Assembly (NCBI GenBank): GCA_031291445.1
Contig: JARLJA010000083.1
Span: 1-62,234 of the forward strand
DNA length: 62,234 nucleotides
Direction of reading: 5' to 3'
From: Xanthobacteraceae bacterium
Lineage (GTDB): Bacteria > Pseudomonadota > Alphaproteobacteria > Rhizobiales > Xanthobacteraceae
Part shown: piece after piece, positions 1 to 8,171 of the stretch
Numbering within the stretch: the first letter of the stretch is position 1
Layout: each line of letters starts with the position of its first letter
Made by a program: the position numbers and the translations under genes
The notes under the pieces: generated by a model
The model's input: only the letters and a program-made list of their open reading frames with translations
What the model was told of the DNA's origin: nothing
Database searches by the model: none

Positions 1-654
1 CAGGCCTACGGCATGACCGAACTGTCGCCGATCGCGACCTTGCTGCACTGGAAAGAGCACATCGGCGAGGCTCGCGCCAAGGGCCGGCACCGCGCCGCGG
101 GGCGAGCCACGCTCGGCTGCGAGGTGCGCATCGTCGATTCCGACGACAAGCCGGTTGCCTTCGGTATCGTCGGCGAAATCGTCGTCCGTGGCGACAATGT
201 CATGATGGGTTACTGGGAGCGGCCGGAGGAAACCGCGCGCGCCGTGATCGACGGCTGGATGCACACCGGCGACGGCGGCTACATGGACGACGACGGCTTC
301 ATCTACGTGGTCGACCGGGTCAAGGACATGATCATCTCCGGCGGCGAGAACGTCTATTCGGTCGAGGTCGAGAACGCCGTCGCCCGGCATCCGGCGGTGG
401 CACAATGCGCGGTGATCGGCATTCCGAGCCAGCAGTGGGGCGAGCAGGTCCACGCCGTGGTGGTCACCCGCGGCGGCGTCACGGTGACGGCGGAGGAACT
501 GATCGAATTCACCCGGACCCTCATTGCCGGCTACAAGTGCCCGCGCAGCGTCGAGATCAGCGAGGCGCCGTTGCCGCTGTCCGGCGCCGGCAAGGTGCTG
601 AAGCGCGAATTGCGCAAGCCGTTCTGGGACGACCGGACGCGCGGCGTCAACTGA
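1..654 (+). CDS. Acyl-CoA synthetase (AMP-binding), C-terminal part
   Basis: The open frame runs in from the left edge, so the N-terminal part is missing; 217 codons are visible. It shows the classical adenylate-forming motifs in order: QAYGMTE at the very start (motif A5), GWMHTGDGGYMDDDGF (A7), the hinge VDRVKDMIISGGENVYS (A8), and LPLSGAGKVLKRELR near the end (A10, with the catalytic lysine). Such enzymes activate a carboxylic acid, usually a fatty acid, as acyl-AMP and transfer it to CoA in the cytoplasm. The chain substrate cannot be read from this part. It lies codirectional with nothing in the polysaccharide locus and probably marks its left border. Confidence 0.93.
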   Translation, partial: QAYGMTELSPIATLLHWKEHIGEARAKGRHRAAGRATLGCEVRIVDSDDKPVAFGIVGEIVVRGDNVMMGYWERPEETARAVIDGWMHTGDGGYMDDDGFIYVVDRVKDMIISGGENVYSVEVENAVARHPAVAQCAVIGIPSQQWGEQVHAVVVTRGGVTVTAEELIEFTRTLIAGYKCPRSVEISEAPLPLSGAGKVLKRELRKPFWDDRTRGVN

Positions 655-766
655 GCGCGGCGGGCCGCGGCCCCGTTGGTCTTGACCGGATGACGACCGC
701 GAGCTGCGCTCAGGAGGGGCAGTAGCTGCGGCCGTACGCCAGGCGCTGCGAGCCGCATCGCCATCC

Positions 767-1777
767 TCATCCCGCGAGCCCCGCGAGATCTGACAGCCAG
801 AGGTCGAGCAGCGACAGCTCGTCGGCTCCGATCACGCGCAGATCGACCAGGGCGCGGTAGCAGATGCGCAGATTGTCGGCGATGGCGGATATCCCCGAAG
901 CAAGCGACAGCTTGCTCAAGGCGTCGACGATGGCTCTGTTGTGCAGGTAGCCGGGGATTTCCTCTTCGAAATCCTTCATGAGGTTATGCTCGTTGCGGTC
1001 CTGCCAGACCGTCGGCCCCTGGAACGTCAGGCACCAGCCATTCTCCCACGCAATTCTCTGGGCCACGAAGCTGCGCCAGATGTCCGTCATTCGAAACGAG
1101 CAGTGGCTGGGAAGATAGAGCAGTGGCGCGGCGACTTTCCACCAGGTCGTATTCTGGCTGTTGAACGGGCACCACACCCCTGCGCCGAGCGCGATCGGCG
1201 ATGAGCTGCGGAAGTCCTGCGGCAGCGGCAGCGCCAGCCGGTAGACGGCGTCGACGTCGGGGTTGCCGTTGGCGAGCGCCTGTTGAATGGGCGAGTCGAC
1301 CGCGGCCACCTCGCTCAGCGGGGGATAATTCGCGGACTTCGCGATCTCGTCGAGCGGAAATCCGCGCGGCCAGATGTTGGCGTCGGAAAATTCCCGGTAG
1401 GCATTGAACCAGCCTCTCTGGACCTGCCGCCGCGCGGGAATCGAGCGCTGGCGATCTTCCCAGAAACCATCGAGCGGGAGGTTGTCGTCGTCGGTTTCGA
1501 TGATGATCTCCGCGCCCTCGCTGAGCGCGACCAGGTAGCCGATGTTCTTCCTCGAATAATGGCGAACGGGGCATGCCCTGGCGAAGCCGAACGGCAACCG
1601 CGATTGCGCCGCCAGATCGAGAAACCGGCAGCCGTCCAGCGCGAAATCGGCCGGGCTTTTCTGGTCGCCGATGGCGATGAAATCGATGCCCGACCTTTCA
1701 GCGCCGTCCGCGAGCGCGCGAAGGATGGTGTTCGGTGCGTTGATCGTCGTGACGACCAGGGCTGTGGGGACGCGCAT
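767..1777 (-). CDS. STELLO/DUF288-like putative glycosyltransferase
   Basis: 336 residues. The N-terminal half matches what I know of the STELLO (DUF288) family of plants and nematodes: VVTTINAPN near the start, IGDQKSPADF around residue 36-45, the RKNIGYLVALSEGA stretch and then the acidic IIETDDDNLPLDGFW around residue 90-105. Plant STELLO proteins sit in the Golgi and affect cellulose synthase assembly; their catalytic activity is not settled. Bacterial members lie in polysaccharide loci, so a nucleotide-sugar-dependent role is an inference. The gene follows a GT2 gene with only 3 bases between the stop and the next start, so the two are probably co-transcribed. No membrane segment or signal peptide is evident. 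Confidence 0.7.
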   Translation of the reverse strand: MRVPTALVVTTINAPNTILRALADGAERSGIDFIAIGDQKSPADFALDGCRFLDLAAQSRLPFGFARACPVRHYSRKNIGYLVALSEGAEIIIETDDDNLPLDGFWEDRQRSIPARRQVQRGWFNAYREFSDANIWPRGFPLDEIAKSANYPPLSEVAAVDSPIQQALANGNPDVDAVYRLALPLPQDFRSSSPIALGAGVWCPFNSQNTTWWKVAAPLLYLPSHCSFRMTDIWRSFVAQRIAWENGWCLTFQGPTVWQDRNEHNLMKDFEEEIPGYLHNRAIVDALSKLSLASGISAIADNLRICYRALVDLRVIGADELSLLDLWLSDLAGLAG

Positions 1778-1780
1778 GGT

Positions 1781-2512
1781 CTAGAGCTGGCCCTGGAGTC
1801 TCAACTGGTAAAGACGCCACAGGCCCAGGAGAGAATCCTGCAGGGCGGCCTTGCCGATCGAATGATTGGCGCCCCGGTAGCTGATGGGGACTTCGACAAC
1901 GCGCAGCCGTTGGCAGTAGGCCTTCATTTCCGTCTGGAAAAACGGGCCGCGCGAGCGGATTCCGCGATCCAGGATGGCCTGCAGGGCGGCTCGCGAGAAC
2001 AGCTGGAATCCACTCGTCATGTCGTGCAGCCGCGTATGCAGCACCAGGTTGGACAGAATTGTCCCGCCCTTGCTCAGGATCCTGCGCTTGAGCGAGTTCT
2101 CCCGCATGTCGCCGCCCTCGATGAACCGGCTTCCGAACACGCAGTCGTAGCCTTCCGGGATCTTGGCCAGGAACTGGGGGATCTCGTCCGGCTGGTGGCT
2201 GTACCCGGCGTCGATCTCGAGCACCCAGTCGCAGCCGTCCTCCAGCGCGGACCGGTAGCCGCGCACGTAGGCGTCGACCACGCACCGGTTCTCGGGTGCC
2301 CAGACCACTTCCAACCGGGGGCAGGTCGACTGTTTGCGCCGCAGGGCGTCCAGCGTTCCGTCGGTCGATACGCCATCGAGAACCGCATAAAATCGGACAG
2401 TCTCGAAGCCCTGCTTCACGCAGAAGGCAACGACGTCATCGACGAACCGGCTTGCGGTTTCGACTTCGTTTGCCATGGGGCAGACGACGCCGAGCTTGAT
2501 CGGGGCGTTCAT
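1781..2512 (-). CDS. Glycosyltransferase family 2, dolichol-phosphate-mannose-synthase-like
   Basis: 243 residues from the ATG at 2512, giving MNAPIKLGVVCPMANE, the usual GT2 opening strand. An in-frame ATG at 2593 would add 27 residues with no family match, so I prefer the shorter form. AVLDGVSTDGTLDAL is the nucleotide-binding loop, and VLEIDAGYSHQPDEIP stands where the DxD motif normally is. GSRFIEGG and MTSGFQLFSR are typical of the DPM1/polyprenyl-phosphate glycosyltransferase branch. It probably moves a sugar from a nucleotide donor, perhaps onto a lipid carrier. There is no C-terminal membrane pair, so it would be soluble or peripheral. Confidence 0.82.
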   Translation of the reverse strand: MNAPIKLGVVCPMANEVETASRFVDDVVAFCVKQGFETVRFYAVLDGVSTDGTLDALRRKQSTCPRLEVVWAPENRCVVDAYVRGYRSALEDGCDWVLEIDAGYSHQPDEIPQFLAKIPEGYDCVFGSRFIEGGDMRENSLKRRILSKGGTILSNLVLHTRLHDMTSGFQLFSRAALQAILDRGIRSRGPFFQTEMKAYCQRLRVVEVPISYRGANHSIGKAALQDSLLGLWRLYQLRLQGQL

Positions 2513-2629
2513 CAGGTCTTCCGATGCTTCAGAGGCAAGAACGGTAATCAGGTAATTTTGCCGCATAGTAGGAGGGCGTTCGGCGGGATGCAATCCGTGA
2601 TGGAACGCCGTGATGCGATTGCTCCGGCT

Positions 2630-2745
2630 TGATCACCCGGTGGCCGTTCCCGGCGGCGCGCCGGTAGGAAGTGGCTGCGGTGCGCCTCGCAGGCTCGTTC
2701 GCAAACAAAGCGGCAACAGCAGCGCCGCCGCGGAGATGGTCGGCG
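2630..2745 (-). pseudogene. Remnant of a WecA/WbpL-type sugar-phosphate transferase gene
   Basis: On the plus strand, 2631-2702 aligns with 12682-12752 inside the intact transferase gene at 12523-13554, with about ten mismatches and a one-base insertion. After a gap of roughly 48 bases in the intact copy, the similarity resumes (agcggcaacagcagcgccgcc, near 2709-2729). Read on the minus strand it encodes EAHRSHF, the hallmark of the WbpL group, and is then broken by the frameshift. It cannot make a protein. It is the only content recognised in the 265-base gap between the two flanking GT2 genes. Confidence 0.7.
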
Positions 2746-2777
2746 GACGCGCGGCGCCCGACAGCGGAAAGCGGGTA

Positions 2778-3452
2778 CTAGCCGCCGCCCTGATCGCGCC
2801 GTCGGGCGGTGATCGTCTGCAGGGCCTTGAGATATTTCCGCGTCGAGCCTTCGGCGTCGAAGGAGGTGTTGGCGCCATGGATCCGCCGCAGCATCAGCAC
2901 CCTCGGCGCCGCCAGCGTGCGCAGGCCGAGGTCGATCGCGCGCGAAAACCACTCGAGATTCTCACCGTGGGTCAGGTCCGCCGCGAACGGCCCGATCCGC
3001 TGGAAGGTGTCACGCCGCATCAGCAGCGCGCCCGGCAGGCTGACCACGGTCGGCGGGGTCAGGTAGACGATCTCGCCTTCGCCGGTGCGGCGGAAGTTGC
3101 GCATCCGGCACGACGCGATGTCCGGGCCGGACTCGGAGGCGAGCAGGTCGAGCTGTGCGGCGATCTTGTCGGGCAGCCAGAGGTCGTCGGCATCGAGAAA
3201 GGCGAGAAACGTCTCGCTTGCGCGCCCGGCGCCGGCGTTGCGCGCCGCCGAGACGCCGAGCGGCGGCTGCGCGAGATAGTCGACACCCGGAAACCCGGCC
3301 ACCACCGCGGCGGTGGCGTCGGTCGAGCCGTCGTCCACCACGATGACCTGGCGCGGCACCATGGTCTGTGCGCGCACGCTGTCGATCGCCTCGCCGATGA
3401 AGGCGGCTCCGTTGCGCACCGGGATGACGACGCTGACGGGGCAGGAGGGCAT
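2778..3452 (-). CDS. Glycosyltransferase family 2
   Basis: 224 residues, a compact GT-A enzyme. The chain opens with PVSVVIPVRNGAAFIGEAI, has the donor-binding VVDDGSTDATA and the metal-binding FLDADDLWLPDK (DxD) at about residues 89-100, and GPFAADLTHGENLEWFSRA as the acceptor-side GENLE/ED-like element. Such enzymes transfer one sugar from a nucleotide donor to the growing lipid-linked glycan on the cytoplasmic side. Donor and linkage cannot be read. It is closely similar in build to the next gene upstream (3462-4175) and probably shares its transcript. Confidence 0.88.
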   Translation of the reverse strand: MPSCPVSVVIPVRNGAAFIGEAIDSVRAQTMVPRQVIVVDDGSTDATAAVVAGFPGVDYLAQPPLGVSAARNAGAGRASETFLAFLDADDLWLPDKIAAQLDLLASESGPDIASCRMRNFRRTGEGEIVYLTPPTVVSLPGALLMRRDTFQRIGPFAADLTHGENLEWFSRAIDLGLRTLAAPRVLMLRRIHGANTSFDAEGSTRKYLKALQTITARRRDQGGG

Positions 3453-3461
3453 GGGCTCCTC

Positions 3462-4175
3462 TCAGTCGCCGCCGGGCCGTGGCGGTACGCTGCCACGGCG
3501 GCGGTCGAGGGATTCCTTCAGCAGACGTGTCAGTTCATTCTGATAGGTCGGCTTCGGGGTGGTGTAGGAGAGATTGCCGCCATGGACGCGCTTGTGCAGC
3601 ATGATCCGGTCGAGGACGCCGATCCGCATGCCGACCTCGCGCAGCCGGGCGAACCACACCAGATCGCTGGTGATGGTCCAGCGCTCCTCGAACGGACCGA
3701 GCCGGTCGAACACGTCGCGGCGGATCAGCGAGGTGCCGGGGATGTAGCCGACATGGCTGCCTTCCAGCAGCGAGGGCTTGAAGCCCGGCGGCGGGGCGGT
3801 GACGCCCGGCTCGAGAAAGAAGCGGACATGACCGATGACGCAGTCCGTGCCGGGATGGGCGCGAACGTAGTCCATCTGGGTCGCGAGCTTGTCGGCGACC
3901 CAGTAATCGTCGCTGTCGAGGAGGGCGATATAGGGAGCCCGCGACACCGCGATGCCCTCATTCCACGCCCCCATGAAACCCGTGCCCTGCTGCTGGATGG
4001 TGCGGACCTTCGCGTATGAGGCGGCGATCCGCAGGCTGGCGTCGGTCGAGCTGCCGTCGACGATCACCACCTCGTAGTCGGTAAAGGTCTGCGCGGCGAT
4101 GCTGTCGAGCGCCTGGGCGAGGTACCGCTCGGCGTTCTTCACAGCCATTACGACCGATACCGCCGGTTCACTCAT
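3462..4175 (-). CDS. Glycosyltransferase family 2
   Basis: 237 residues. The start is PAVSVVMAVKNAERYLAQAL; VIVDGSSTDASL is the donor loop and LLDSDDYWVADK the DxD element. WTITSDLVWFARL is the likely catalytic-base region. Its first codon overlaps the stop codon of the SGNH hydrolase gene upstream (ATGA), so translation of the two is coupled. Like its neighbour at 2778-3452 it is a small soluble GT-A enzyme expected to add one residue of a surface glycan. The exact sugar is unknown. Confidence 0.88.
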   Translation of the reverse strand: MSEPAVSVVMAVKNAERYLAQALDSIAAQTFTDYEVVIVDGSSTDASLRIAASYAKVRTIQQQGTGFMGAWNEGIAVSRAPYIALLDSDDYWVADKLATQMDYVRAHPGTDCVIGHVRFFLEPGVTAPPPGFKPSLLEGSHVGYIPGTSLIRRDVFDRLGPFEERWTITSDLVWFARLREVGMRIGVLDRIMLHKRVHGGNLSYTTPKPTYQNELTRLLKESLDRRRGSVPPRPGGD

Positions 4176-5281
4176 GCCCGTTGCTCTCCGTCGTCCCCGG
4201 CGCCGCCGTGCCGGGAGTGCTTCATCAGGGCCGCCAGCTTCAGCAATCGTCGTCCTCCGTCAAGGGGCGGCGTGCCCCGATCGTCCCGCGTGCAGCGGTC
4301 CAGAACCTCGAGGGTCATGGTCGCCTGCGGCCGGACCGGCTCGCGGAATACCACGGTTCTGAGCAGTTCGCCTTCGCACCACCGGTCCCACGTCCGGTAT
4401 TCGGAGACGCCGCCGTCCGCCGCGAGCGCGAGATCGCCGCAGTGGGGGCCGGTGACGAGCAGCAGACCGACAATGCTGTCTGCTGCCGTCTGGAGCACCA
4501 CGGCATTGTCGGCCTCGATGGCGAGATAGGGATAGGCCAGGCGGAAGCGGCCATACCGGCAGCGCCCGGGATCCCGCACCATGGCGGGCGAGGGGCGCAG
4601 CAGGCTGCAGAACTCGAAGTGGTCGGCGTGCAGCGGAGGCGGCATGGCGGTCGCAGCGCGCGGCGGAGCGTCGAAGATCTCGTCCAGTGCGCCGGCGATG
4701 AGATCGGCCACCACGCCAGCGCCGGCCGCCGTGGTGTGGATACCGTCCATCAGCAGGTCGGTCCTGGCCATCTGTTGCCGGTCGAATGCGCGCGCGAGCG
4801 TCGCTCCGATGTCGATCGACGGAATTCCGTAGTGATCCGCGACGCGCTCGTAGGCGCGAACCACCGGGTTGGCGTCGCCCAGCGCGCAATCGTCGCGGTA
4901 GAGGTGCAGCAGGCAGACGGCAGTGCCGGCGGCCTCCAGCCTGCGGACAATACCCTCGACCACGGGGCCGATGCTTTGTTCGGGGGGCCCGGTTCCGATG
5001 TCGCCGACGCTGCATTCGACGAAACACAGCTGCGGCGCGTGCCGCAGCACGAGATCCGGGAGGGTGAAGAGCGTGCCCATCGCCCCGGCCGCGCCCAGGC
5101 CGGCACCGACCGCGGCATGGGCCCGTCCAAACCGGTCGACGAGGCGCTCGTGCAGCGGCACGCGGTAGCTCGCCTGTTGTGCCGTCACGCTGTTTCCGGC
5201 GTAGACGATACGGCCGCTCTGCCGCTTCAGCAGGTCGGCGCAGGCGCGAAGGCCGTCACGAACTCTCAGGTCGGCACGCAT
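4172..5281 (-). CDS. SGNH/GDSL-type hydrolase
   Basis: 369 residues from the ATG at 5281, which lies 12 bases after the stop of the upstream GT4 gene; the open frame continues to 5500 but would overlap that gene heavily. Block I appears as IVYAGNSVTAQQASY, with GNSV in place of GDSL, and block V as MDGIHTTAAG, giving the Asp-x-x-His dyad. These are the catalytic Ser and Asp/His of SGNH esterases. The C-terminal 150 residues (from HFEFCSLL) form a second, unrecognised region. In a polysaccharide locus the enzyme may add or remove acyl groups on sugars; that is inference. No signal peptide is seen, so a cytoplasmic place is likely. Confidence 0.72.
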   Translation of the reverse strand: MRADLRVRDGLRACADLLKRQSGRIVYAGNSVTAQQASYRVPLHERLVDRFGRAHAAVGAGLGAAGAMGTLFTLPDLVLRHAPQLCFVECSVGDIGTGPPEQSIGPVVEGIVRRLEAAGTAVCLLHLYRDDCALGDANPVVRAYERVADHYGIPSIDIGATLARAFDRQQMARTDLLMDGIHTTAAGAGVVADLIAGALDEIFDAPPRAATAMPPPLHADHFEFCSLLRPSPAMVRDPGRCRYGRFRLAYPYLAIEADNAVVLQTAADSIVGLLLVTGPHCGDLALAADGGVSEYRTWDRWCEGELLRTVVFREPVRPQATMTLEVLDRCTRDDRGTPPLDGGRRLLKLAALMKHSRHGGAGDDGEQRA

Positions 5282-5292
5282 GGACGTCTCAC

Positions 5293-6786
5293 TCAGGCGA
5301 ACTCCGCCCCGCGATGCGGCGCGGCCTCGCGCAGGATGGCGCTGGCCTGCGCCAGGATCTCCTGCGATCCGAGCTCGCGGGCGAGGCACGCCAGATAATA
5401 GGCCGCCCGCCAGTGCGGACAATCGCCGCGGACGGCGCGGCTGAACTCGGCCAGCGCGAGCGCCGGCCGCCCGCGCCGCCGCAAGACGAGGCCCGACCAC
5501 AGCGCGAGCAGGCCATCGCCGGGAAAGCAGCTGCGGTATTGCAGCACGGTGTTGCCGATCCCGATCCCGCTCGCGGCGACGCGCCGGTCGGCTTCGAACA
5601 GGGTGGCCTCATCGTCGCCTTCGCCGCTTTGCCGAAAGTCGTCGGCGGCATCGGCGAGCGACTGGACCAACAATTGCGCGCCGGGAAATCGTGCGGACAG
5701 CGCGCCGGCGCGCGCTGCCGGGCGCGGCCGTTTGGGCTTGCCCATCAGCCGGGCATAGAGCGTGTCGAACTGCCGGGCGCAGTTGTCGGCGCCGTACAGC
5801 GTCCGGGCGCGGTCCGCGGCGTTGCGGCCGAGCCGCGCCCGCTCGTCCGGATCGGACTTGAGGCGACGCAGCGCCGCGGTGTAGTCGGCCACGCTCGGCG
5901 CAACCAGCCCAGACTCGCCGTCGACCACCAGGCTGGCGGCGCCGCCGAACGGCAGCACCACCGGCGCGACGCCGGCATGCATCGCCTCCTGCAGCACCAG
6001 CTCGGTGGTGGTGGAGTTGCCCTCGCACAGCGGATAGCCGAAGGCGTCGAACTCCCCCAGCACCGCCGCGAGATCCTCGACATAGCCGCGAAACTCGAAG
6101 CGGTCCGCCGCGCCCGCCGCTTCCGCCTGGCGGCGCAATTCCGGCACGGCGGCGCCTTCGCCGCAGACCACGAAACGCGCGCCGGGGACGGCCGCGCTCA
6201 TGGCGATGAATTCGGGGTGCAGCTTGGCGAAATCGAGTGTCCCGACATGGCCGACCGTGAACGCGGCATGCGGCTGCCGGGGCACTTGCGCGACGCGCTC
6301 GAAATCGGCGCCGCCTCCGATCAGCGCGACGCGCTCGGCGCCCGCGGCGCGAAACAGGGCCTGCTCCAGCGTGTCCGCCGCCGTCGCCACGACCACGTCG
6401 GCGACCTCGAACAGGCATGACGGGATCAGGTGCGGCGGCGACGCGCCATTGACGTGACACCAGGCGATGACGCGGACTGCGGAAAAGCCGCCGGCGAGCA
6501 GAGCCTGAAGCTCGGGTGCGTTCCAGAAATGCAGCTGCACGATATCGGCATCGCCCGTCATCGCCGCTGCCCGCGCGGGCTCGGCGACGGAGATCACGGG
6601 GATGCCGGCCGCTGCGGCAAGCGCCAGCGCCCTGCGGTCGGCCCGGCCGAGCGAGATCACCTCGTGGCGATAGCCGCCGACGCGGTCGCTGTACTTGGCA
6701 AGGCCGATCATGGCCCTGGCGGCGCCGCCCGGCGACAGTTGGGGAATGATGTGGCGGACCAGCGGGCGGGCGGAGGTCTCCGACAC
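5293..6786 (-). CDS. Glycosyltransferase family 4 with TPR-like C-terminal tail
   Basis: 497 residues. The N-terminus HIIPQLSPGGAARAMIGLA is a GT-B acceptor domain opening. The donor side has VGHVGTLDFAKLHPEF, VVCGEGAAVPELRRQAEAAG and the CEGNSTTTELVLQEAMHAG element carrying the conserved glutamates. GT4 enzymes usually end near residue 370; here another 120 residues follow, with LALAEFSRAVRGDCPHWRAAYYLACLARELG looking like a tetratricopeptide pair. The tail may bind a partner protein (inference). It is followed closely by the SGNH hydrolase and preceded at 8 bases by the PqqD-like gene, suggesting one operon. Confidence 0.83.
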   Translation of the reverse strand: MSETSARPLVRHIIPQLSPGGAARAMIGLAKYSDRVGGYRHEVISLGRADRRALALAAAAGIPVISVAEPARAAAMTGDADIVQLHFWNAPELQALLAGGFSAVRVIAWCHVNGASPPHLIPSCLFEVADVVVATAADTLEQALFRAAGAERVALIGGGADFERVAQVPRQPHAAFTVGHVGTLDFAKLHPEFIAMSAAVPGARFVVCGEGAAVPELRRQAEAAGAADRFEFRGYVEDLAAVLGEFDAFGYPLCEGNSTTTELVLQEAMHAGVAPVVLPFGGAASLVVDGESGLVAPSVADYTAALRRLKSDPDERARLGRNAADRARTLYGADNCARQFDTLYARLMGKPKRPRPAARAGALSARFPGAQLLVQSLADAADDFRQSGEGDDEATLFEADRRVAASGIGIGNTVLQYRSCFPGDGLLALWSGLVLRRRGRPALALAEFSRAVRGDCPHWRAAYYLACLARELGSQEILAQASAILREAAPHRGAEFA

Positions 6787-6794
6787 CGGTTGTC

Positions 6795-7259
6795 CTACTC
6801 GCCGGCGGGAGCCGGTGGCTGCGGTTTCGCCACCGGCCAGCCGGCGTCTTCGACGTCGTGAACCGGGTCGAGCAGCAGCAGTTCCTGCATATCGGTGAAT
6901 TTCTGCAGGCGCGGCGGTTCGAACGGCTTGCGCGATCCGCTTGCGGCCGGCGGCAGCGTCCCGGAGAGCCCGGTTTGCTCGGCGGGCAGCACGAGGCTCT
7001 CCTCGCTCAGCTCGCGGATGAAGCTCTCGGCGGACGTCAGCATCTGCGCGGCGTCGCCGTCATAGGCCTCGCCGAGCGCCCCGACCGTTTCCGCCAGCGA
7101 AGCGCCGGCCTGGATGCAGAGCCAGATCCGGGCGCTCGGGCCGAGCAGGCTGTAGTAGATGCCGCTGTCGAGATTGACGACCAGCACCTCGTCGTCGAAC
7201 ACCTCGTGGACCACCTTGGCCAGATTGACACGGTACCGGGCCGCTTCCGTCGTCATCAT
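6795..7259 (-). CDS. PqqD-family (RRE-like) protein with leader-like tail
   Basis: 154 residues from the paired ATGs at 7259/7256. Residues about 8-92 match the PqqD fold: NLAKVVHEVFDDEVLVVNLD, YYSLLGPSARIWLCI and the helical ETVGALGEAYDGD. PqqD-like domains (RREs) bind the leader of ribosomal peptides and present it to modifying enzymes. After a low-complexity linker, residues 114-142 read EPPRLQKFTDMQELLLLDP followed by VHDVEDAGWP, a tail I recognise from other PqqD proteins in such loci. It resembles RiPP leaders of the P-x-L-x-x-x-G/D type. The kinase and nucleotidyltransferase at 8172-10908 are its probable partners. No separate precursor peptide was found. Confidence 0.8.
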   Translation of the reverse strand: MMTTEAARYRVNLAKVVHEVFDDEVLVVNLDSGIYYSLLGPSARIWLCIQAGASLAETVGALGEAYDGDAAQMLTSAESFIRELSEESLVLPAEQTGLSGTLPPAASGSRKPFEPPRLQKFTDMQELLLLDPVHDVEDAGWPVAKPQPPAPAGE

Positions 7260-7380
7260 CCCCCCAAACGCCGACCGGACCGTCGCCTCGCGCAGCCGCG
7301 GAAATAGCCAGCTTATCGCACAGTTCGCGGTTGGCGCCAACGCGACAATCGCCGCAGCGGCAACAGGCGGGCCGAGGGGT

Positions 7381-8067
7381 CTACGGCCGCCCGCGCGCGC
7401 GCTCGCGCGCGACCTTGCGGGCGAGCATCTGCAGCAGGGTGGCGGCGCGCTGCGGCGCCGCGTTGGTCGCATTGCCGCCGTGGCGCCGGTAGATCAGCGA
7501 ATCGACGTCGCAGTGGACCACGGTCATGCCGGCCTCGATCTGCCGCTGATAATAGTCGTTGTCTTCGCCGAATCGCATGGTGACGTCGAAAGGTCCGACG
7601 GCCTCGATCAGCCGGCGCCGATATAGGCAGTTCCATAGCATCCCGGGCCCATGGTGGCCCTCAAGCCGCCGATAGAAAGCCGGACAGTCGCTGCTGTCGA
7701 CCCGAATCCGCACCCGTCCGACAGCGGCGTCGGCATCCGGATTGGCCTCGAGTGCGGCCAGCAGCGCGTGGTGGCGGCCGGGCGGCCAGAGATCGTCGTG
7801 GTCGAGGAAGGCGATGAAATCGCCCCGCGCCGCCGCCAGCCCGAGGTTGCGCGCGGCCGAGGGGCCATCGCCGCGTCCCTGCAGCACCGTGATGCGCGGC
7901 GTCAGCGCCGCCAGCGTCCGCGGCGTTTCGTCGGTGGAGGCGTCGTCGACGACGATCACCTCGTCAGCCGGATCGAGTTGCGCTAGAACTGAACCAATCG
8001 CCTCGCCGACCAGCATTGCGCCGTTGAAGACGGGGATGATAACGCTGGTCGTGGGCTTCGCTCCCAT
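7381..8067 (-). CDS. Glycosyltransferase family 2
   Basis: 228 residues. TSVIIPVFNGAMLVGEAI, VVDDASTDETPRTL, SAARNLGLAAARGDFIAF and FLDHDDLWPPGR give a complete GT-A core with DxD. RFGEDNDYYQRQIEAG is the ED element that carries the catalytic base. The C-terminus is Arg/Ala rich. It starts a minus-strand run that may continue through 767; a 121-base gap separates it from the PqqD-like gene. It is divergent from the HPr-kinase-like gene at 8172, so the 104 bases between them probably hold two promoters. Confidence 0.88.
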   Translation of the reverse strand: MGAKPTTSVIIPVFNGAMLVGEAIGSVLAQLDPADEVIVVDDASTDETPRTLAALTPRITVLQGRGDGPSAARNLGLAAARGDFIAFLDHDDLWPPGRHHALLAALEANPDADAAVGRVRIRVDSSDCPAFYRRLEGHHGPGMLWNCLYRRRLIEAVGPFDVTMRFGEDNDYYQRQIEAGMTVVHCDVDSLIYRRHGGNATNAAPQRAATLLQMLARKVARERARGRP

Positions 8068-8171
8068 CGCCCCTCCTTCAACGCGCGCCGCTGCGAGGCC
8101 TGTTTGTTAGCACGAGCCACTTCCGATCCAAAGGCGGATCCGCTATTCCGCGCGCGGCGGGGGATCTGACG

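Noticed and set aside
1283-4019. Long plus-strand open frames across 1283-2632 and 2610-4019
   Set aside because: Both oppose well-supported minus-strand GT and STELLO-like genes and show no motifs.
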